Positions 1-7,490 of a stretch of DNA of 42,496 bases are shown here, one piece after another. The notes beneath the pieces were generated by a model. It ran no database searches and was not told the DNA's origin. It saw nothing but the letters and a program-made list of their open reading frames with translations. This DNA comes from Sulfuritalea sp. GTDB lineage: Bacteria; Pseudomonadota; Gammaproteobacteria; Burkholderiales; Rhodocyclaceae. The DNA lies in contig WYAY01000003.1 of the NCBI GenBank assembly GCA_011526165.1, positions 1 to 42,496 on the forward strand, in the 5' to 3' direction. Positions within the stretch are counted from its first letter, which is position 1. Each line of letters opens with the position of its first letter. The translations under genes and the position numbers were made by a program.

Positions 1-18
1 ACGTTCTGCAATCTGTAG
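1..18 (+). CDS. 3' end of an upstream gene, possibly zapD (partial)
   Basis: Frame 1 reads T-F-C-N-L followed by TAG at 16-18. A gene ending in this way directly before yacG fits the cell-division protein ZapD, which commonly precedes yacG in betaproteobacteria. Only five codons are visible, so the assignment rests on context and is weak. Confidence 0.35.
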   Translation, partial: TFCNL

Positions 19-37
19 CTTTCTTCCTCCCCGGATC

Positions 38-226
38 GTGACGCAGCCCGCCGCTCCGCGCGTCGTCAACTGCCCCACTTGCGGCAAGCCGGTGCCATGG
101 GTGCCAGAAAGCGCCTTCCGTCCGTTCTGCTCCGAGCGCTGCCGCAACATCGACCTCGGTGCCTGGGCGGCGGAGGAATACCGCGTTCCGGAAAACGAGA
201 AGCCCCTGCCGGACGATCAGCAGTAA
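38..226 (+). CDS. yacG: DNA gyrase inhibitor YacG
   Basis: A 62-residue zinc-binding protein of the YacG family, whose members bind GyrB and inhibit DNA gyrase. Two Cys pairs are visible: C12-x2-C15 and C31-x3-C35 in the context CPTCGKPV and FCSERCR. The tail continues [14 protein letters not shown], typical of the family, and the length is normal. The start is GTG at 38, close behind the preceding stop at 18 and without a strong Shine-Dalgarno. The 3' end overlaps the convergent Nudix gene by about 10 bp. Confidence 0.93.
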   Translation: MTQPAAPRVVNCPTCGKPVPWVPESAFRPFCSERCRNIDLGAWAAEEYRVPENEKPLPDDQQ

Positions 227-1161
227 TCCCACGCCGCGCGGATGGCGGCGACGCCGTGCGCGCCGGCCTGCTGTGCCGCCTCCAGGTCGCCGTGCCGCAA
301 ACCGCCGAGGGCGAACACAGGCAAGGAAACGTTTTCCAGCAACTGCGCGACGCGCGCCCAGCCGAGGCCGGCGACGCCTGGATGGCTCAGCGTCTCCTTC
401 ACCGGCCCCAGCACGGCGAAATCCAGTTCCAGCGCGGCGGCGCGCGCCAGCTCCGGCGCGTTGTGGCAGGAGGCCGCCACCAGCGGCAGGCCGGGCCGCT
501 CGGCCAATTGCATGAGCTGGGTGCAGGGCAGGTGCACGCCGTCTGCGCCGACATGCCGCGCCAGCGCGAGGTCGCCGTTCACCAGCACGCGCGCGCCGTG
601 CGCATGCGCCAGCCGCGTCGCCTCGCGGGCGAAGGCCTCGCGCTTCTCGACCGACAGCGCCGCCTCGCGAATCTGCAGCAGGCGCAGTCCCCCGGCGAGC
701 GCCCGCTCCAGCTTCTCCAGCTGCGCCCCGGCGCCGATCTCGCCGGCATGGCTGATGGCGTAGAAGTCCGGCAAAGTCAGTCCGCGCAGCACGGCGACGT
801 TGGCCGGCAGCATCGGCGCGACGTCGACCTTGTCCGCGGTCTGCCAGGCCAGCGCGTCGTGGTGGATGTCGCGGATCTCGCCGTGCCAGCCGCTGACGCG
901 GAAGAAGTGCAGCCGCACGTGGGCGTGCGGGTAGACGTGCTCGCGGGTGAGCCACGGCGTGTAGCGGTCGGCCACGATGCCGAGCTCCTCGGTGAGCTCG
1001 CGCACCAGCGCCTGCGCCGCGCTCTCGCCCGACTCGATCTTGCCGCCGGGGAATTCCCAGTAGCCGGCGTAGGGCTTGCCTTCCGGACGGCGGCCGAGCA
1101 GGAAGCGGCCGTCGGGCTGCAAGATGACGGCGGCCGCCGCTTCGACGATCTTCCGGCTCAT
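217..1161 (-). CDS. Nudix hydrolase fused to a ThiE-like thiamine phosphate synthase domain
   Basis: A 314-residue two-domain protein. Residues 1-130 are a MutT-type Nudix hydrolase with an intact Nudix box (G40-x5-E46-x7-R54-E55-x2-E58-E59-x-G61), expected to hydrolyse oxidised nucleoside triphosphates such as 8-oxo-dGTP. Residues about 140-314 resemble the TIM barrel of thiamine monophosphate synthase/TenI. This fusion is known in gamma- and betaproteobacteria, and the role of its C-terminal half is unclear. The ATG at 1161 overlaps the stop of the DUF815 ATPase gene (ATGA), so the two are co-transcribed. The inter-domain linker ([15 protein letters not shown]) is encoded by a copy of the 24-bp dispersed repeat. 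Confidence 0.9.
   Translation of the reverse strand: MSRKIVEAAAAVILQPDGRFLLGRRPEGKPYAGYWEFPGGKIESGESAAQALVRELTEELGIVADRYTPWLTREHVYPHAHVRLHFFRVSGWHGEIRDIHHDALAWQTADKVDVAPMLPANVAVLRGLTLPDFYAISHAGEIGAGAQLEKLERALAGGLRLLQIREAALSVEKREAFAREATRLAHAHGARVLVNGDLALARHVGADGVHLPCTQLMQLAERPGLPLVAASCHNAPELARAAALELDFAVLGPVKETLSHPGVAGLGWARVAQLLENVSLPVFALGGLRHGDLEAAQQAGAHGVAAIRAAWDYC
773..796 (+). repeat. 24-bp dispersed repeat, copy 1
   Basis: Begins AAAGTCAGTCC and ends CACGGCG. It lies inside the Nudix/ThiE fusion gene, antisense to it, in the inter-domain linker, where the gene reads AVLRGLTL. Confidence 0.75.
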
Positions 1162-2024
1162 TTCCCGCCGTGCCGGCCGGCGTAGTCGCGGGCGAACTGC
1201 CAGGCGACGCGGCCGCTGCGCGAGCCGCGCAGCAGCGCCCATTGCAGCGCCTCCTCGCGCGCGGCTTCGGTGGCCGCCGCCGGCACGCCGTACTCGCGCA
1301 GCCAGTGCGCGCAGATGGCGAGGTACTCGTCCTGGCCGAAGGGATAGAAGGACAGCCACAGGCCGAAGCGCTCGGAGAGCGAGACCTTCTCTTCGGTGGT
1401 CTCGCCGGGATGGATCTCGCCGCCGACGTGCTTCGTCTCCAGGTTCTCGTCCATGAATTCCGGCATCAGGTGGCGCCGGTTCGAGGTGGCGTAGAGCAGC
1501 ACGTTGTCCGGCGTGCTCGCCACCGAGCCGTCGAGGATGCTCTTCAGCGCCTTGTAGCCCGGCTCGCTCGCCTCGAAGGAAAGATCGTCGCAGAAGACGA
1601 TGAAGCGCTCGCCGCGCTGCGCGACGAGGTCGACGATGTCCGGCAGGTCGATCAGGTCGTGCTTGTCCACCTCGATCAGGCGCAGGCCCTTCGCGGCGAA
1701 CTGGTTGAGCAGCGCCTTCACCAGCGAGCTCTTGCCGGTGCCGCGCGCGCCGGTGAGCAGCACGTTGTTGGCGCTCTTGCCCTCGACGAACTGGCGCGTG
1801 TTGCGCTCGATGCTCCGCTTCTGCTCATCGACGTTGCGCAGATCCTTCAGGCGGATGCGGTGCGGCCGCGCCACCGGTTCGAGGTGGCCGCGGCCGCCGC
1901 GCTTGCGCCAGCGGAAGGCCGTCGACGCCTTCCAGTCGGGCCCGGCGTCGGGCGGAGGCAACAAGGATTCGACGCGCTCGAGCAGCGCCTCGGCGCGGGC
2001 GATCAATCGGGAAAGGTCGTTCAT
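1158..2024 (-). CDS. DUF815-family AAA+ ATPase
   Basis: A 288-residue P-loop ATPase of the DUF815 family, of unknown cellular role but widespread in proteobacteria. Walker A is G92-ARGTGKSS at residues 92-100. Walker B is FIVFCDDLSF, with D146 and D147. A sensor-like LLYATSNRRHLMPE segment and C-terminal arginine-rich helices follow. I chose ATG at 2024 because longer in-frame extensions run into the divergent mltA region and lose similarity to the family. It overlaps the Nudix gene by 4 bp, and mltA is divergent 42 bp away. Confidence 0.88.
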   Translation of the reverse strand: MNDLSRLIARAEALLERVESLLPPPDAGPDWKASTAFRWRKRGGRGHLEPVARPHRIRLKDLRNVDEQKRSIERNTRQFVEGKSANNVLLTGARGTGKSSLVKALLNQFAAKGLRLIEVDKHDLIDLPDIVDLVAQRGERFIVFCDDLSFEASEPGYKALKSILDGSVASTPDNVLLYATSNRRHLMPEFMDENLETKHVGGEIHPGETTEEKVSLSERFGLWLSFYPFGQDEYLAICAHWLREYGVPAAATEAAREEALQWALLRGSRSGRVAWQFARDYAGRHGGK

Positions 2025-2033
2025 CGCGGTTGC

Positions 2034-2039
2034 TATACT
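2034..2039 (+). promoter_or_regulatory. Putative -10 element for mltA
   Basis: TATACT lies about 28 bp ahead of the mltA start codon in the short divergent intergenic region. No convincing -35 hexamer is seen at 17 bp spacing. Confidence 0.35.
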
Positions 2040-2066
2040 TGCAAAAATTCGACTGTAGCGAAATTC

Positions 2067-3269
2067 ATGTCCATGCGCCAACTCGCGCCCGTGCTGGGCG
2101 CCCTGCTGTTCGCCGGCTGCGCCCTGCAGCCACCCGCCGCGACCCAAGCCGATGCCGCCTGTGTCTGTCCGGCCTGTCCCGTCTGCCCGGCCGTGGCGCC
2201 GCCTCCGCCACCGGCCAAGCCGCTGCAGGCGGCGCGCTGGGAGGAGCTGAAGGGCTGGCGCGACGACGATTTCGCCGAGGCGCACGGCGCGCTGCTCGAA
2301 TCCTGCCGCGTGCTCGTCCGCCAGCCGGCCTGGCGCGCGGCGTGCGAGGAGGCGCAGTCGCTGCCGGCGCGCGATGCCGCCCTGCGCGCCTTCTTCGAGT
2401 CGCGCTTCCGTCCCTGGCGCGTGGTGAATCCGGACGGATCGCGCGAAGGCCTCGTCACCGGCTACTACGAGCCGCTGCTCAAGGGCAGCCGCGAACCGGG
2501 CAAGCCGTTCGGCCACGCCCTCTACGGCGTGCCCGACGACCTGCTGGTGGTGGACCTCGGCGAACTGTACCCCGAGCTGAAGAATTTCCGCCTGCGCGGC
2601 CGCCTCGACGGCCGCCGCATCGTGCCCTACTGGTCGCGCGCCGAGCTCACGCCGCAGTCGCCGGCGCTCGCCGGCAAGGCGCTGTACTGGGTGGCCGACC
2701 CGGTCGAACTGTTCTTCCTCCAGGTGCAGGGATCGGGCCGCGTCGAACTGCCCGACGGCCGCCGCGTACGCGTCGGCTATGCCGAGCAGAACGGCCATCC
2801 TTACCGCTCGATCGGCCGCTGGCTGGTGGAGCGGGGCGAGTTGAAGCTCGAGCAGGCCTCGATGCAGGGCATCCAGGCCTGGGCGCGCGCCAACCCGCAG
2901 CGTCTGCACGAACTGCTCAACGCCAACCCGAGCTTCGTCTTCTTCCGCGAGCTGCCGGACAACGGCGGCGGCCCGCCCGGCGCGCTCGGCGTGCCGCTGA
3001 CGCCGGGGCGCAGCATCGCCGTCGACCCGCGCGCCGTGCCGCTCGGCGCGCCGGTTTTCCTCGCCACCACGCTGCCCCTGAGCGAGCAGCCGCTGACGCG
3101 CCTGGTCATGGCGCAGGACACCGGCGGCGCCATCAAGGGGGCGGTGCGCGCCGATTTCTTCTGGGGCTTCGGCAATGAAGCCGGCGCGCAGGCCGGGCGC
3201 ATGCGGCAGAGGGGCGAGATGTGGGTGCTGCTGCCCAGCGCGCTTGTCCCGAACAATTTCTCGAAGTAG
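2067..3269 (+). CDS. mltA: Membrane-bound lytic murein transglycosylase A
   Basis: A 400-residue lipoprotein of the MltA family, which cleaves the glycan strand of peptidoglycan to 1,6-anhydromuropeptides at the outer membrane. The N terminus has a short hydrophobic signal ending in the lipobox-like LFAGC (Cys18), followed by a Cys/Pro/Ala-rich linker. The MltA barrel begins around residue 130 (VTGYYEPLLKGS), passes through FFLQVQGSGRV, and ends with the 3D domain (VMAQDTGGAIKGAVRADFFWGFG), which carries the catalytic Asp. Start is ATG 2067, and ATG 2073 is equally possible. Transcribed alone, divergent from the ATPase gene. Confidence 0.95.
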   Translation: MSMRQLAPVLGALLFAGCALQPPAATQADAACVCPACPVCPAVAPPPPPAKPLQAARWEELKGWRDDDFAEAHGALLESCRVLVRQPAWRAACEEAQSLPARDAALRAFFESRFRPWRVVNPDGSREGLVTGYYEPLLKGSREPGKPFGHALYGVPDDLLVVDLGELYPELKNFRLRGRLDGRRIVPYWSRAELTPQSPALAGKALYWVADPVELFFLQVQGSGRVELPDGRRVRVGYAEQNGHPYRSIGRWLVERGELKLEQASMQGIQAWARANPQRLHELLNANPSFVFFRELPDNGGGPPGALGVPLTPGRSIAVDPRAVPLGAPVFLATTLPLSEQPLTRLVMAQDTGGAIKGAVRADFFWGFGNEAGAQAGRMRQRGEMWVLLPSALVPNNFSK

Positions 3270-3289
3270 TGCGCCGGGCAAGGCGCCGT

Positions 3290-3336
3290 GCACCGTCGCG
3301 GTGCGCGAGGCGGGGCCCGTCGCACCGTCGTGGTGC
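3290..3336. repeat. Tandem pair of short hairpins after mltA
   Basis: Two near-identical 15-bp hairpins: 3290-3304 (GCACCG-TCG-CGGTGC) and 3322-3336 (GCACC-GTCGT-GGTGC). There is no T-run, so they are not classic terminators. They abut repeat copy 2. Confidence 0.5.
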
Positions 3337-3359
3337 GGCGTGTTGCGGGGACTGACTTT
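3336..3359 (-). repeat. 24-bp dispersed repeat, copy 2
   Basis: Read on the minus strand it begins AAAGTCAGTCC and ends ACACGCCG. It is intergenic between mltA and amtB. Confidence 0.7.
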
Positions 3360-3388
3360 AATTCCCTGATTCCTCGCTCCAATTTTCC

Positions 3389-3404
3389 TGGAACGGTTTT
3401 TGCA
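3389..3404 (+). promoter_or_regulatory. Sigma-54 (RpoN) promoter of amtB
   Basis: TGGAAC-GGTTT-TTGCA matches the -24/-12 consensus TGGCAC-N5-TTGCA with one mismatch and correct spacing. The GC of the -12 element is at 3402-3403 and the amtB ATG at 3438, leaving a leader of roughly 23 nt. Ammonium transporter genes are classic NtrC/RpoN targets. The NtrC enhancer was not located. Confidence 0.8.
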
Positions 3405-3437
3405 CCGAAAGTGACCAATTCCTTTTCGGAGCGCACC

Positions 3438-4643
3438 ATGGAGCCCCTCAAGATCACCTCCGCCGACGTCCTGTTCGTCCTGCTCGGCGCCATCATGATC
3501 CTCGCCATGCACGCCGGCTTCGCCTTTCTGGAGCTGGGCACGGTACGCAAGAAGAACCAGGTGAACGCCCTGGTGAAGATCATGGTGGACTTTGCCGTGT
3601 CGACCATCGCCTACTTCTTCATCGGCTACGGCATCGCCTACGGCGTGAGTTTTTTCGCCGGCGCCGAGACGCTGGCGCAGCGAAACGGCTACGACCTGGT
3701 GAAGTTCTTCTTCCTGCTCACCTTCGCCGCGGCGATTCCCGCCATCGTCTCCGGCGGCATCGCCGAGCGGGCGAAATTCAACCCGCAGCTGGCGGCGACC
3801 TTCCTGCTCGTCGGCTTCGTCTACCCCTTCTTCGAGGGCATCGCCTGGAACCAGGCCTTCGGCATCCAGGCCTGGCTGAAGGCGAGCTTCGGCGAGGAGT
3901 TCCACGACTTCGCCGGCTCGGTGGTGGTGCATGCGGTGGGCGGCTGGATCGGCCTGGTCGCCGTCGTCCTGCTCGGCGCGCGGCGCGGCCGTTACCACAG
4001 GGACGGCGGCATCTCGGCGCATCCGCCCTCGAGCATTCCCTTCCTGGCGCTGGGCGCCTGGGTGCTCACCGTCGGCTGGTTCGGCTTCAACGTCATGAGC
4101 GCGCAGCTGCTCGACAAGATCTCCGGCCTCGTCGCGATGAACTCGCTGATGGCGATGGTGGGCGGCACCCTGGCGGCGCTGGTCGCCGGCCGCAACGATC
4201 CGGGCTTCGTGCACAACGGCCCGCTCGCCGGCCTGGTGGCGGTATGCGCCGGCTCAGACCTGATGCACCCGCTCGGCGCGCTGGTCACCGGCGCCGTGGC
4301 CGGCGCGCTGTTCGTCTATCTGTTCACGCTGACGCAGAACCGCTGGAAGATCGACGACGTGCTCGGCGTGTGGCCGCTGCACGGCCTGTGCGGCGCCTGG
4401 GGCGGCCTTGCCGCCGGCATCTTCGGCATGAAGGCGCTGGGCGGCCTGGGCGGCGTGGCCTTCCTCTCCCAGCTCATCGGCACGCTGATGGGCATTGGCG
4501 TGGCGGTGACGGGCAGCTTCGTGGTGTACGGCCTGCTCAAGCAGTTCGTCGGCCTGCGCCTCGATGCCGAGGAGGAATTCAACGGCGCCGACCTCTCCAT
4601 CCACAAGATATCGTCGACCGCGGAGCGCGAGACCTTGTGGTGA
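3438..4643 (+). CDS. amtB: Ammonium transporter
   Basis: A 401-residue polytopic inner-membrane protein of the Amt/Rh family with about eleven hydrophobic segments. The conserved twin histidines that line the ammonia pore are visible at H165 (VVVHAVGG) and H315 (WPLHGLCGAWGG). The family signatures AERAKF and DFAGSVVVH are present. There is no cleavable signal peptide, as in the shorter Amt proteins. The start ATG 3438 has GGAG about 8 bp upstream. No glnK/glnB gene accompanies it here, which is unusual for a nitrogen-regulated amtB; PII control would have to come from elsewhere. The sigma-54 promoter implies induction under nitrogen limitation. Confidence 0.94.
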   Translation: MEPLKITSADVLFVLLGAIMILAMHAGFAFLELGTVRKKNQVNALVKIMVDFAVSTIAYFFIGYGIAYGVSFFAGAETLAQRNGYDLVKFFFLLTFAAAIPAIVSGGIAERAKFNPQLAATFLLVGFVYPFFEGIAWNQAFGIQAWLKASFGEEFHDFAGSVVVHAVGGWIGLVAVVLLGARRGRYHRDGGISAHPPSSIPFLALGAWVLTVGWFGFNVMSAQLLDKISGLVAMNSLMAMVGGTLAALVAGRNDPGFVHNGPLAGLVAVCAGSDLMHPLGALVTGAVAGALFVYLFTLTQNRWKIDDVLGVWPLHGLCGAWGGLAAGIFGMKALGGLGGVAFLSQLIGTLMGIGVAVTGSFVVYGLLKQFVGLRLDAEEEFNGADLSIHKISSTAERETLW

Positions 4644-4685
4644 AATCCCCCGGCGGGCAATGCCTCACCACCGGGGCGGTGCTGG

Positions 4686-4714
4686 TAACATAAGCTATCG
4701 CGTTTTGTTATGGG
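4686..4714. promoter_or_regulatory. Candidate LysR-family operator upstream of lysR
   Basis: Contains the inverted pair TAACA (4686-4690) and TGTTA (4706-4710). It also contains AGCTAT-N6-TTGTTATGGG (4693-4714), whose reverse complement CCCATAACAA-N6-ATAGCT recurs with identical spacing just after lysR, before the lig operon. Confidence 0.55.
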
Positions 4715-4735
4715 AAGCCGTTCCCGTCCGCGCAC

Positions 4736-5692
4736 GTGAACCTCAAGCAGCTCGAATACTTCGTCGCCGTCGCCGAGCTGGGCAGCTTCAGCAAGGCGGC
4801 GGTGATTCTCAACATCGCCCAGCCGGCCCTCTCGCGGCAGGTGCGCCTGCTGGAGACCGACCTGCACGTCACGCTGCTGATGCGCAACGGCCGCGGCGTG
4901 GTGCTCACCGAGGCCGGCAAGCGCCTCTTCGACCACAGCGTCGGCATCCTGCAGCTGGTGTCGCGCACGCGCGAGGACATCGAGGCCTCGCGCGACGAGC
5001 CGGCCGGGCGCATCGTCGTCGGCCTGCCGCCGAGCATGGGGCGGCTGCTGACCGTGCCGCTGGTGGAGGGCTTCCGCCGCGCGCTGCCGAAGGCGCGGCT
5101 GGCCATCGTCGAGGGCCTCTCGGCGCACCTGGCGGAGTGGATCTCCACCGGCCGCGTGGACATCGGCCTGCTGCACAACCCCGAGCCGCAGCCGGCGCTG
5201 GAGGTCACCCCGGTGCTGGAGGAGCCGCTCGGCCTGGTCAGCCCGGCGCAAAAGGGCAGCGAAAAGCGCGGCGGCAAGGCCGGGAAGGGCGCCAGAAAAG
5301 TCAGTCCCCGCGACACGGCGACGCTGGCCGACCTGACGCGCCTGCCGCTGATCCTGCCCGAGCGCTCCCACGCCATGCGCAAGCTGCTGGAGACCCAGGC
5401 CGCGCTGTCCGGCCACAAGCTCAACGTCGCCCTCGAGATATCCAGCGTGCAGTCCATCCTCGACCTGGTGCGCGCCGGCCACGGCCATGCGCTGCTGACG
5501 CCCTCGGCGCTGGCCGCCTCGGGCGACGCGGCGGCCTTCCGCCTGCGCCCGCTGGTCGAGCCGCGCCTGACCAGCACGCTGTGCCTGGCCGTCTCGGCGC
5601 ACAAGCCGGCGACGCCGCTCTCCAAGCACGTCTTCCGCATGCTGCGCGAGCTGGTGGTGGCCGCCGGCCGGGCGCAAGGCGCCCTCCCATAA
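4736..5692 (+). CDS. LysR-type transcriptional regulator of the protocatechuate operon
   Basis: A 318-residue LTTR. The winged HTH spans residues 1-60 (MNLKQLEYFVAVAELGSFSK, then AQPALSRQVRLLE), followed by a linker helix and a type-2 periplasmic-binding effector domain from about residue 92. It sits directly upstream of and co-oriented with the meta-cleavage operon, so it probably activates it in response to protocatechuate or a ring-cleavage product (inference, as for LigR/PmdR). Residues about 172-196, between the two halves of the effector domain, form a Lys/Gly-rich insertion that ends in a copy of the 24-bp repeat. Start is GTG 4736; no strong ribosome site is seen. Confidence 0.9.
   Translation: MNLKQLEYFVAVAELGSFSKAAVILNIAQPALSRQVRLLETDLHVTLLMRNGRGVVLTEAGKRLFDHSVGILQLVSRTREDIEASRDEPAGRIVVGLPPSMGRLLTVPLVEGFRRALPKARLAIVEGLSAHLAEWISTGRVDIGLLHNPEPQPALEVTPVLEEPLGLVSPAQKGSEKRGGKAGKGARKVSPRDTATLADLTRLPLILPERSHAMRKLLETQAALSGHKLNVALEISSVQSILDLVRAGHGHALLTPSALAASGDAAAFRLRPLVEPRLTSTLCLAVSAHKPATPLSKHVFRMLRELVVAAGRAQGALP
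5297..5320 (+). repeat. 24-bp dispersed repeat, copy 3
   Basis: AAAGTCAGTCC core with an ACACGGCG end, inside lysR in the sense orientation. It is read in frame as KVSPRDTA. Confidence 0.8.
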
Positions 5693-5707
5693 CAAGTTGC
5701 TATAGCT
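5686..5707. promoter_or_regulatory. Candidate LysR-family operator upstream of the lig operon
   Basis: CCCATAACAA at 5686-5695, six bases, then ATAGCT at 5702-5707. It overlaps the lysR stop codon and precedes the first operon gene by 54 bp. It is the inverted copy of the element in front of lysR. Confidence 0.55.
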
Positions 5708-5761
5708 GCTAGCGTGCCCCGTGCCTAGGCGGGGAGCGGGCAGGGGGCGAGAATCGCCGCC

Positions 5762-6451
5762 ATGCCCACCCGCATCCATGGCATTTCCTCGATGGCGACG
5801 CGCCTGGTGCTGGCCGAGCTGGCCGGCGCTTTCAGGGCGCGCAGCGGGGTCGACGTCGCCTTCGAGTCGATCGGCGGCGTGGATGCCGCGAAGCGCGTGC
5901 AGGCGGGCGAGGCCTACGACCTGGCGGTGCTTGACGCCGACGCCCTCGACAGGCTCGCCGCCACGGGCCGCGTCGTCGCCGACAGCCAGGTCGGCCTGGT
6001 GCGTTCGGGCGTGGCGATCGCCGTGCGCGCCGGCGCACCGCGGCCGGACGTCTCTTCCGAAGAAGCCCTGAGGCGCGCCGTGCTGGCCGCGCGCAGCCTC
6101 GGCCATTCCACCGGCCCGAGCGGCACGGCGCTGCTGAAGCTGTTCGAGCGCTGGAGTATCCTCGACGAAGTGCGGCCGCGCATCGTGCAGGCGCCGCCCG
6201 GCGTGCCGGTCGGCAAGCTGGTCGCCGACGGCCAGGTCGAGCTCGGCTTCCAGCAGGTCAGCGAAATGATGAACCTGCCCGGCATCGACGTGCTCGGCCC
6301 GATGCCGCCCGGCTGCGAGATCGTCAGCATCTTCTCGGCCGGCCTCTGCGCCGCCTCGACCCAGCCCGAGGCCGTGCGCGCCCTCATCAACTTCATGCAT
6401 TCGTCGGACGCCGCGGAGGCCAAGCGCCACCACGGTATGGAACCGGCCTAG
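5762..6451 (+). CDS. ModA-like substrate-binding-fold protein, cytoplasmic, first gene of the lig operon
   Basis: A 229-residue protein resembling the periplasmic molybdate-binding ModA family (MATRLVLAELAGAFR near the start, GPSGTALLKLFE mid-protein, MPPGCEI near the end). It has no signal peptide or lipobox, so it should stay in the cytoplasm and cannot be an ordinary transport receptor. No ABC permease or ATPase gene is nearby. It heads the protocatechuate operon, where related clusters often carry a tautomerase or transporter gene. Its function is not known to me; sensing or an isomerase/binding role toward a dicarboxylic intermediate is conceivable. ATG 5762 chosen; ends 9 bp before the next gene. 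Confidence 0.75.
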   Translation: MPTRIHGISSMATRLVLAELAGAFRARSGVDVAFESIGGVDAAKRVQAGEAYDLAVLDADALDRLAATGRVVADSQVGLVRSGVAIAVRAGAPRPDVSSEEALRRAVLAARSLGHSTGPSGTALLKLFERWSILDEVRPRIVQAPPGVPVGKLVADGQVELGFQQVSEMMNLPGIDVLGPMPPGCEIVSIFSAGLCAASTQPEAVRALINFMHSSDAAEAKRHHGMEPA

Positions 6452-6460
6452 GAGAAAACC

Positions 6461-7489
6461 ATGATCATCGACATCCACGGCCACTACACCACCGCGCCCA
6501 AGGCGTTGGAGACGTGGCGCAACCACCAGATCGCCGGCATCCAGAATCCGGCGCTGATGCCGAAAGCGTCCGAGCTGAAGATCGACGATGACGCGCTGCG
6601 CGAGTCCATCGAGAATAACCAGCTGCGCCAGATGAAGGAGCGCGGCTCCGACCTGACCATCTTCTCGCCGCGCGCCAGCTTCATGGCCCACCACATCGGC
6701 GACTTCAACGTCAGCTCCACCTGGGCGGCGATCTGCAACGAGCTGTGCTTCCGCGTCTCGCAGCTGTTCCCGGACAGCTTCATCGGCTGTGCCATGCTGC
6801 CGCAGTCGCCCGGCGTCGACCCGAAGACCTGCATCCCGGAGCTGGAGAAGTGCGTGAAGGAGTACGGCTTCGTCGCCCTCAACCTCAACCCCGACCCCTC
6901 CGGCGGCCACTGGACCTCGCCGCCGCTCACCGACCGCCACTGGTACCCGATCTACGAGAAGATGGTCGAGCACGGCATCCCGGCGATGATCCACGTCAGC
7001 ACGAGCTGCAACGCCTGCTTCCACACCACCGGCGCGCACTACATCAACGCCGACACCACGGCGGTGATGCAGCTGATCCAGGGCGACCTGTTCAAGGACT
7101 TCCCCGACCTGAAGTTCATCGTCCCGCACGGCGGCGGCGCCGCGCCCTACCACTGGGGCCGCTACCGCGGGCTGGCGCAGGAACTGAAGAAGCCCTTGCT
7201 GCGCGACCACCTGCTCAACAACGTCTTCTTCGATACCTGCGTCTACCACCAGCCCGGCATCGACCTGCTGACCAGGGTGATCCCGGTGGACAACATCCTG
7301 TTCGCTTCCGAGATGATCGGCGCCGTGAAGGGCATCGACCCCGAGACCGGCCACAACTACGACGACACGAAGCGCTACATCGAGGCGACGCTGAACCTCT
7401 CGGCGGAGGACCGCTACAAGGTGTATGAAGGCAACGCCCGTCGCGTCTACCCGCGCCTCGACGCGGCATTGAAAGCAAGGGGGAAGTGA
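6461..7489 (+). CDS. ligJ: 4-oxalomesaconate hydratase (LigJ/PmdE type)
   Basis: A 342-residue amidohydrolase-superfamily enzyme. It is expected to hydrate 4-oxalomesaconate to 4-carboxy-4-hydroxy-2-oxoadipate in the 4,5-cleavage pathway. The metal ligands H6 and H8 (DIHGHY), H178 (MIHVS) and H223 ([17 protein letters not shown]) are visible, as is the family-typical LFASEMIG near the C terminus in place of the usual catalytic Asp motif. The ribosome site AGGAGAAAACC lies just upstream of ATG 6461. It is followed after 1 bp by the aldolase gene, and the order is that of the Comamonas pmd cluster. Confidence 0.92.
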   Translation: MIIDIHGHYTTAPKALETWRNHQIAGIQNPALMPKASELKIDDDALRESIENNQLRQMKERGSDLTIFSPRASFMAHHIGDFNVSSTWAAICNELCFRVSQLFPDSFIGCAMLPQSPGVDPKTCIPELEKCVKEYGFVALNLNPDPSGGHWTSPPLTDRHWYPIYEKMVEHGIPAMIHVSTSCNACFHTTGAHYINADTTAVMQLIQGDLFKDFPDLKFIVPHGGGAAPYHWGRYRGLAQELKKPLLRDHLLNNVFFDTCVYHQPGIDLLTRVIPVDNILFASEMIGAVKGIDPETGHNYDDTKRYIEATLNLSAEDRYKVYEGNARRVYPRLDAALKARGK

Positions 7490-7490
7490 C

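Noticed and set aside
2025-4214. Upstream extension of the DUF815 ATPase frame across mltA and amtB
   Set aside because: The family starts at MNDLSRLI (ATG 2024). The extension is antisense to real genes and has no homology signal.
4650-4684. Terminator after amtB
   Set aside because: An imperfect ACCACCG/CGGTGCTGGT hairpin exists, but it has a bulge and no U-run, so support is too weak.
5221-5260. A possible tenth repeat copy (GGTCAGCCCGGCGCAAAAGG) just upstream of copy 3 in lysR
   Set aside because: Only a few bases match, and they do not align with both conserved ends at the right distance.
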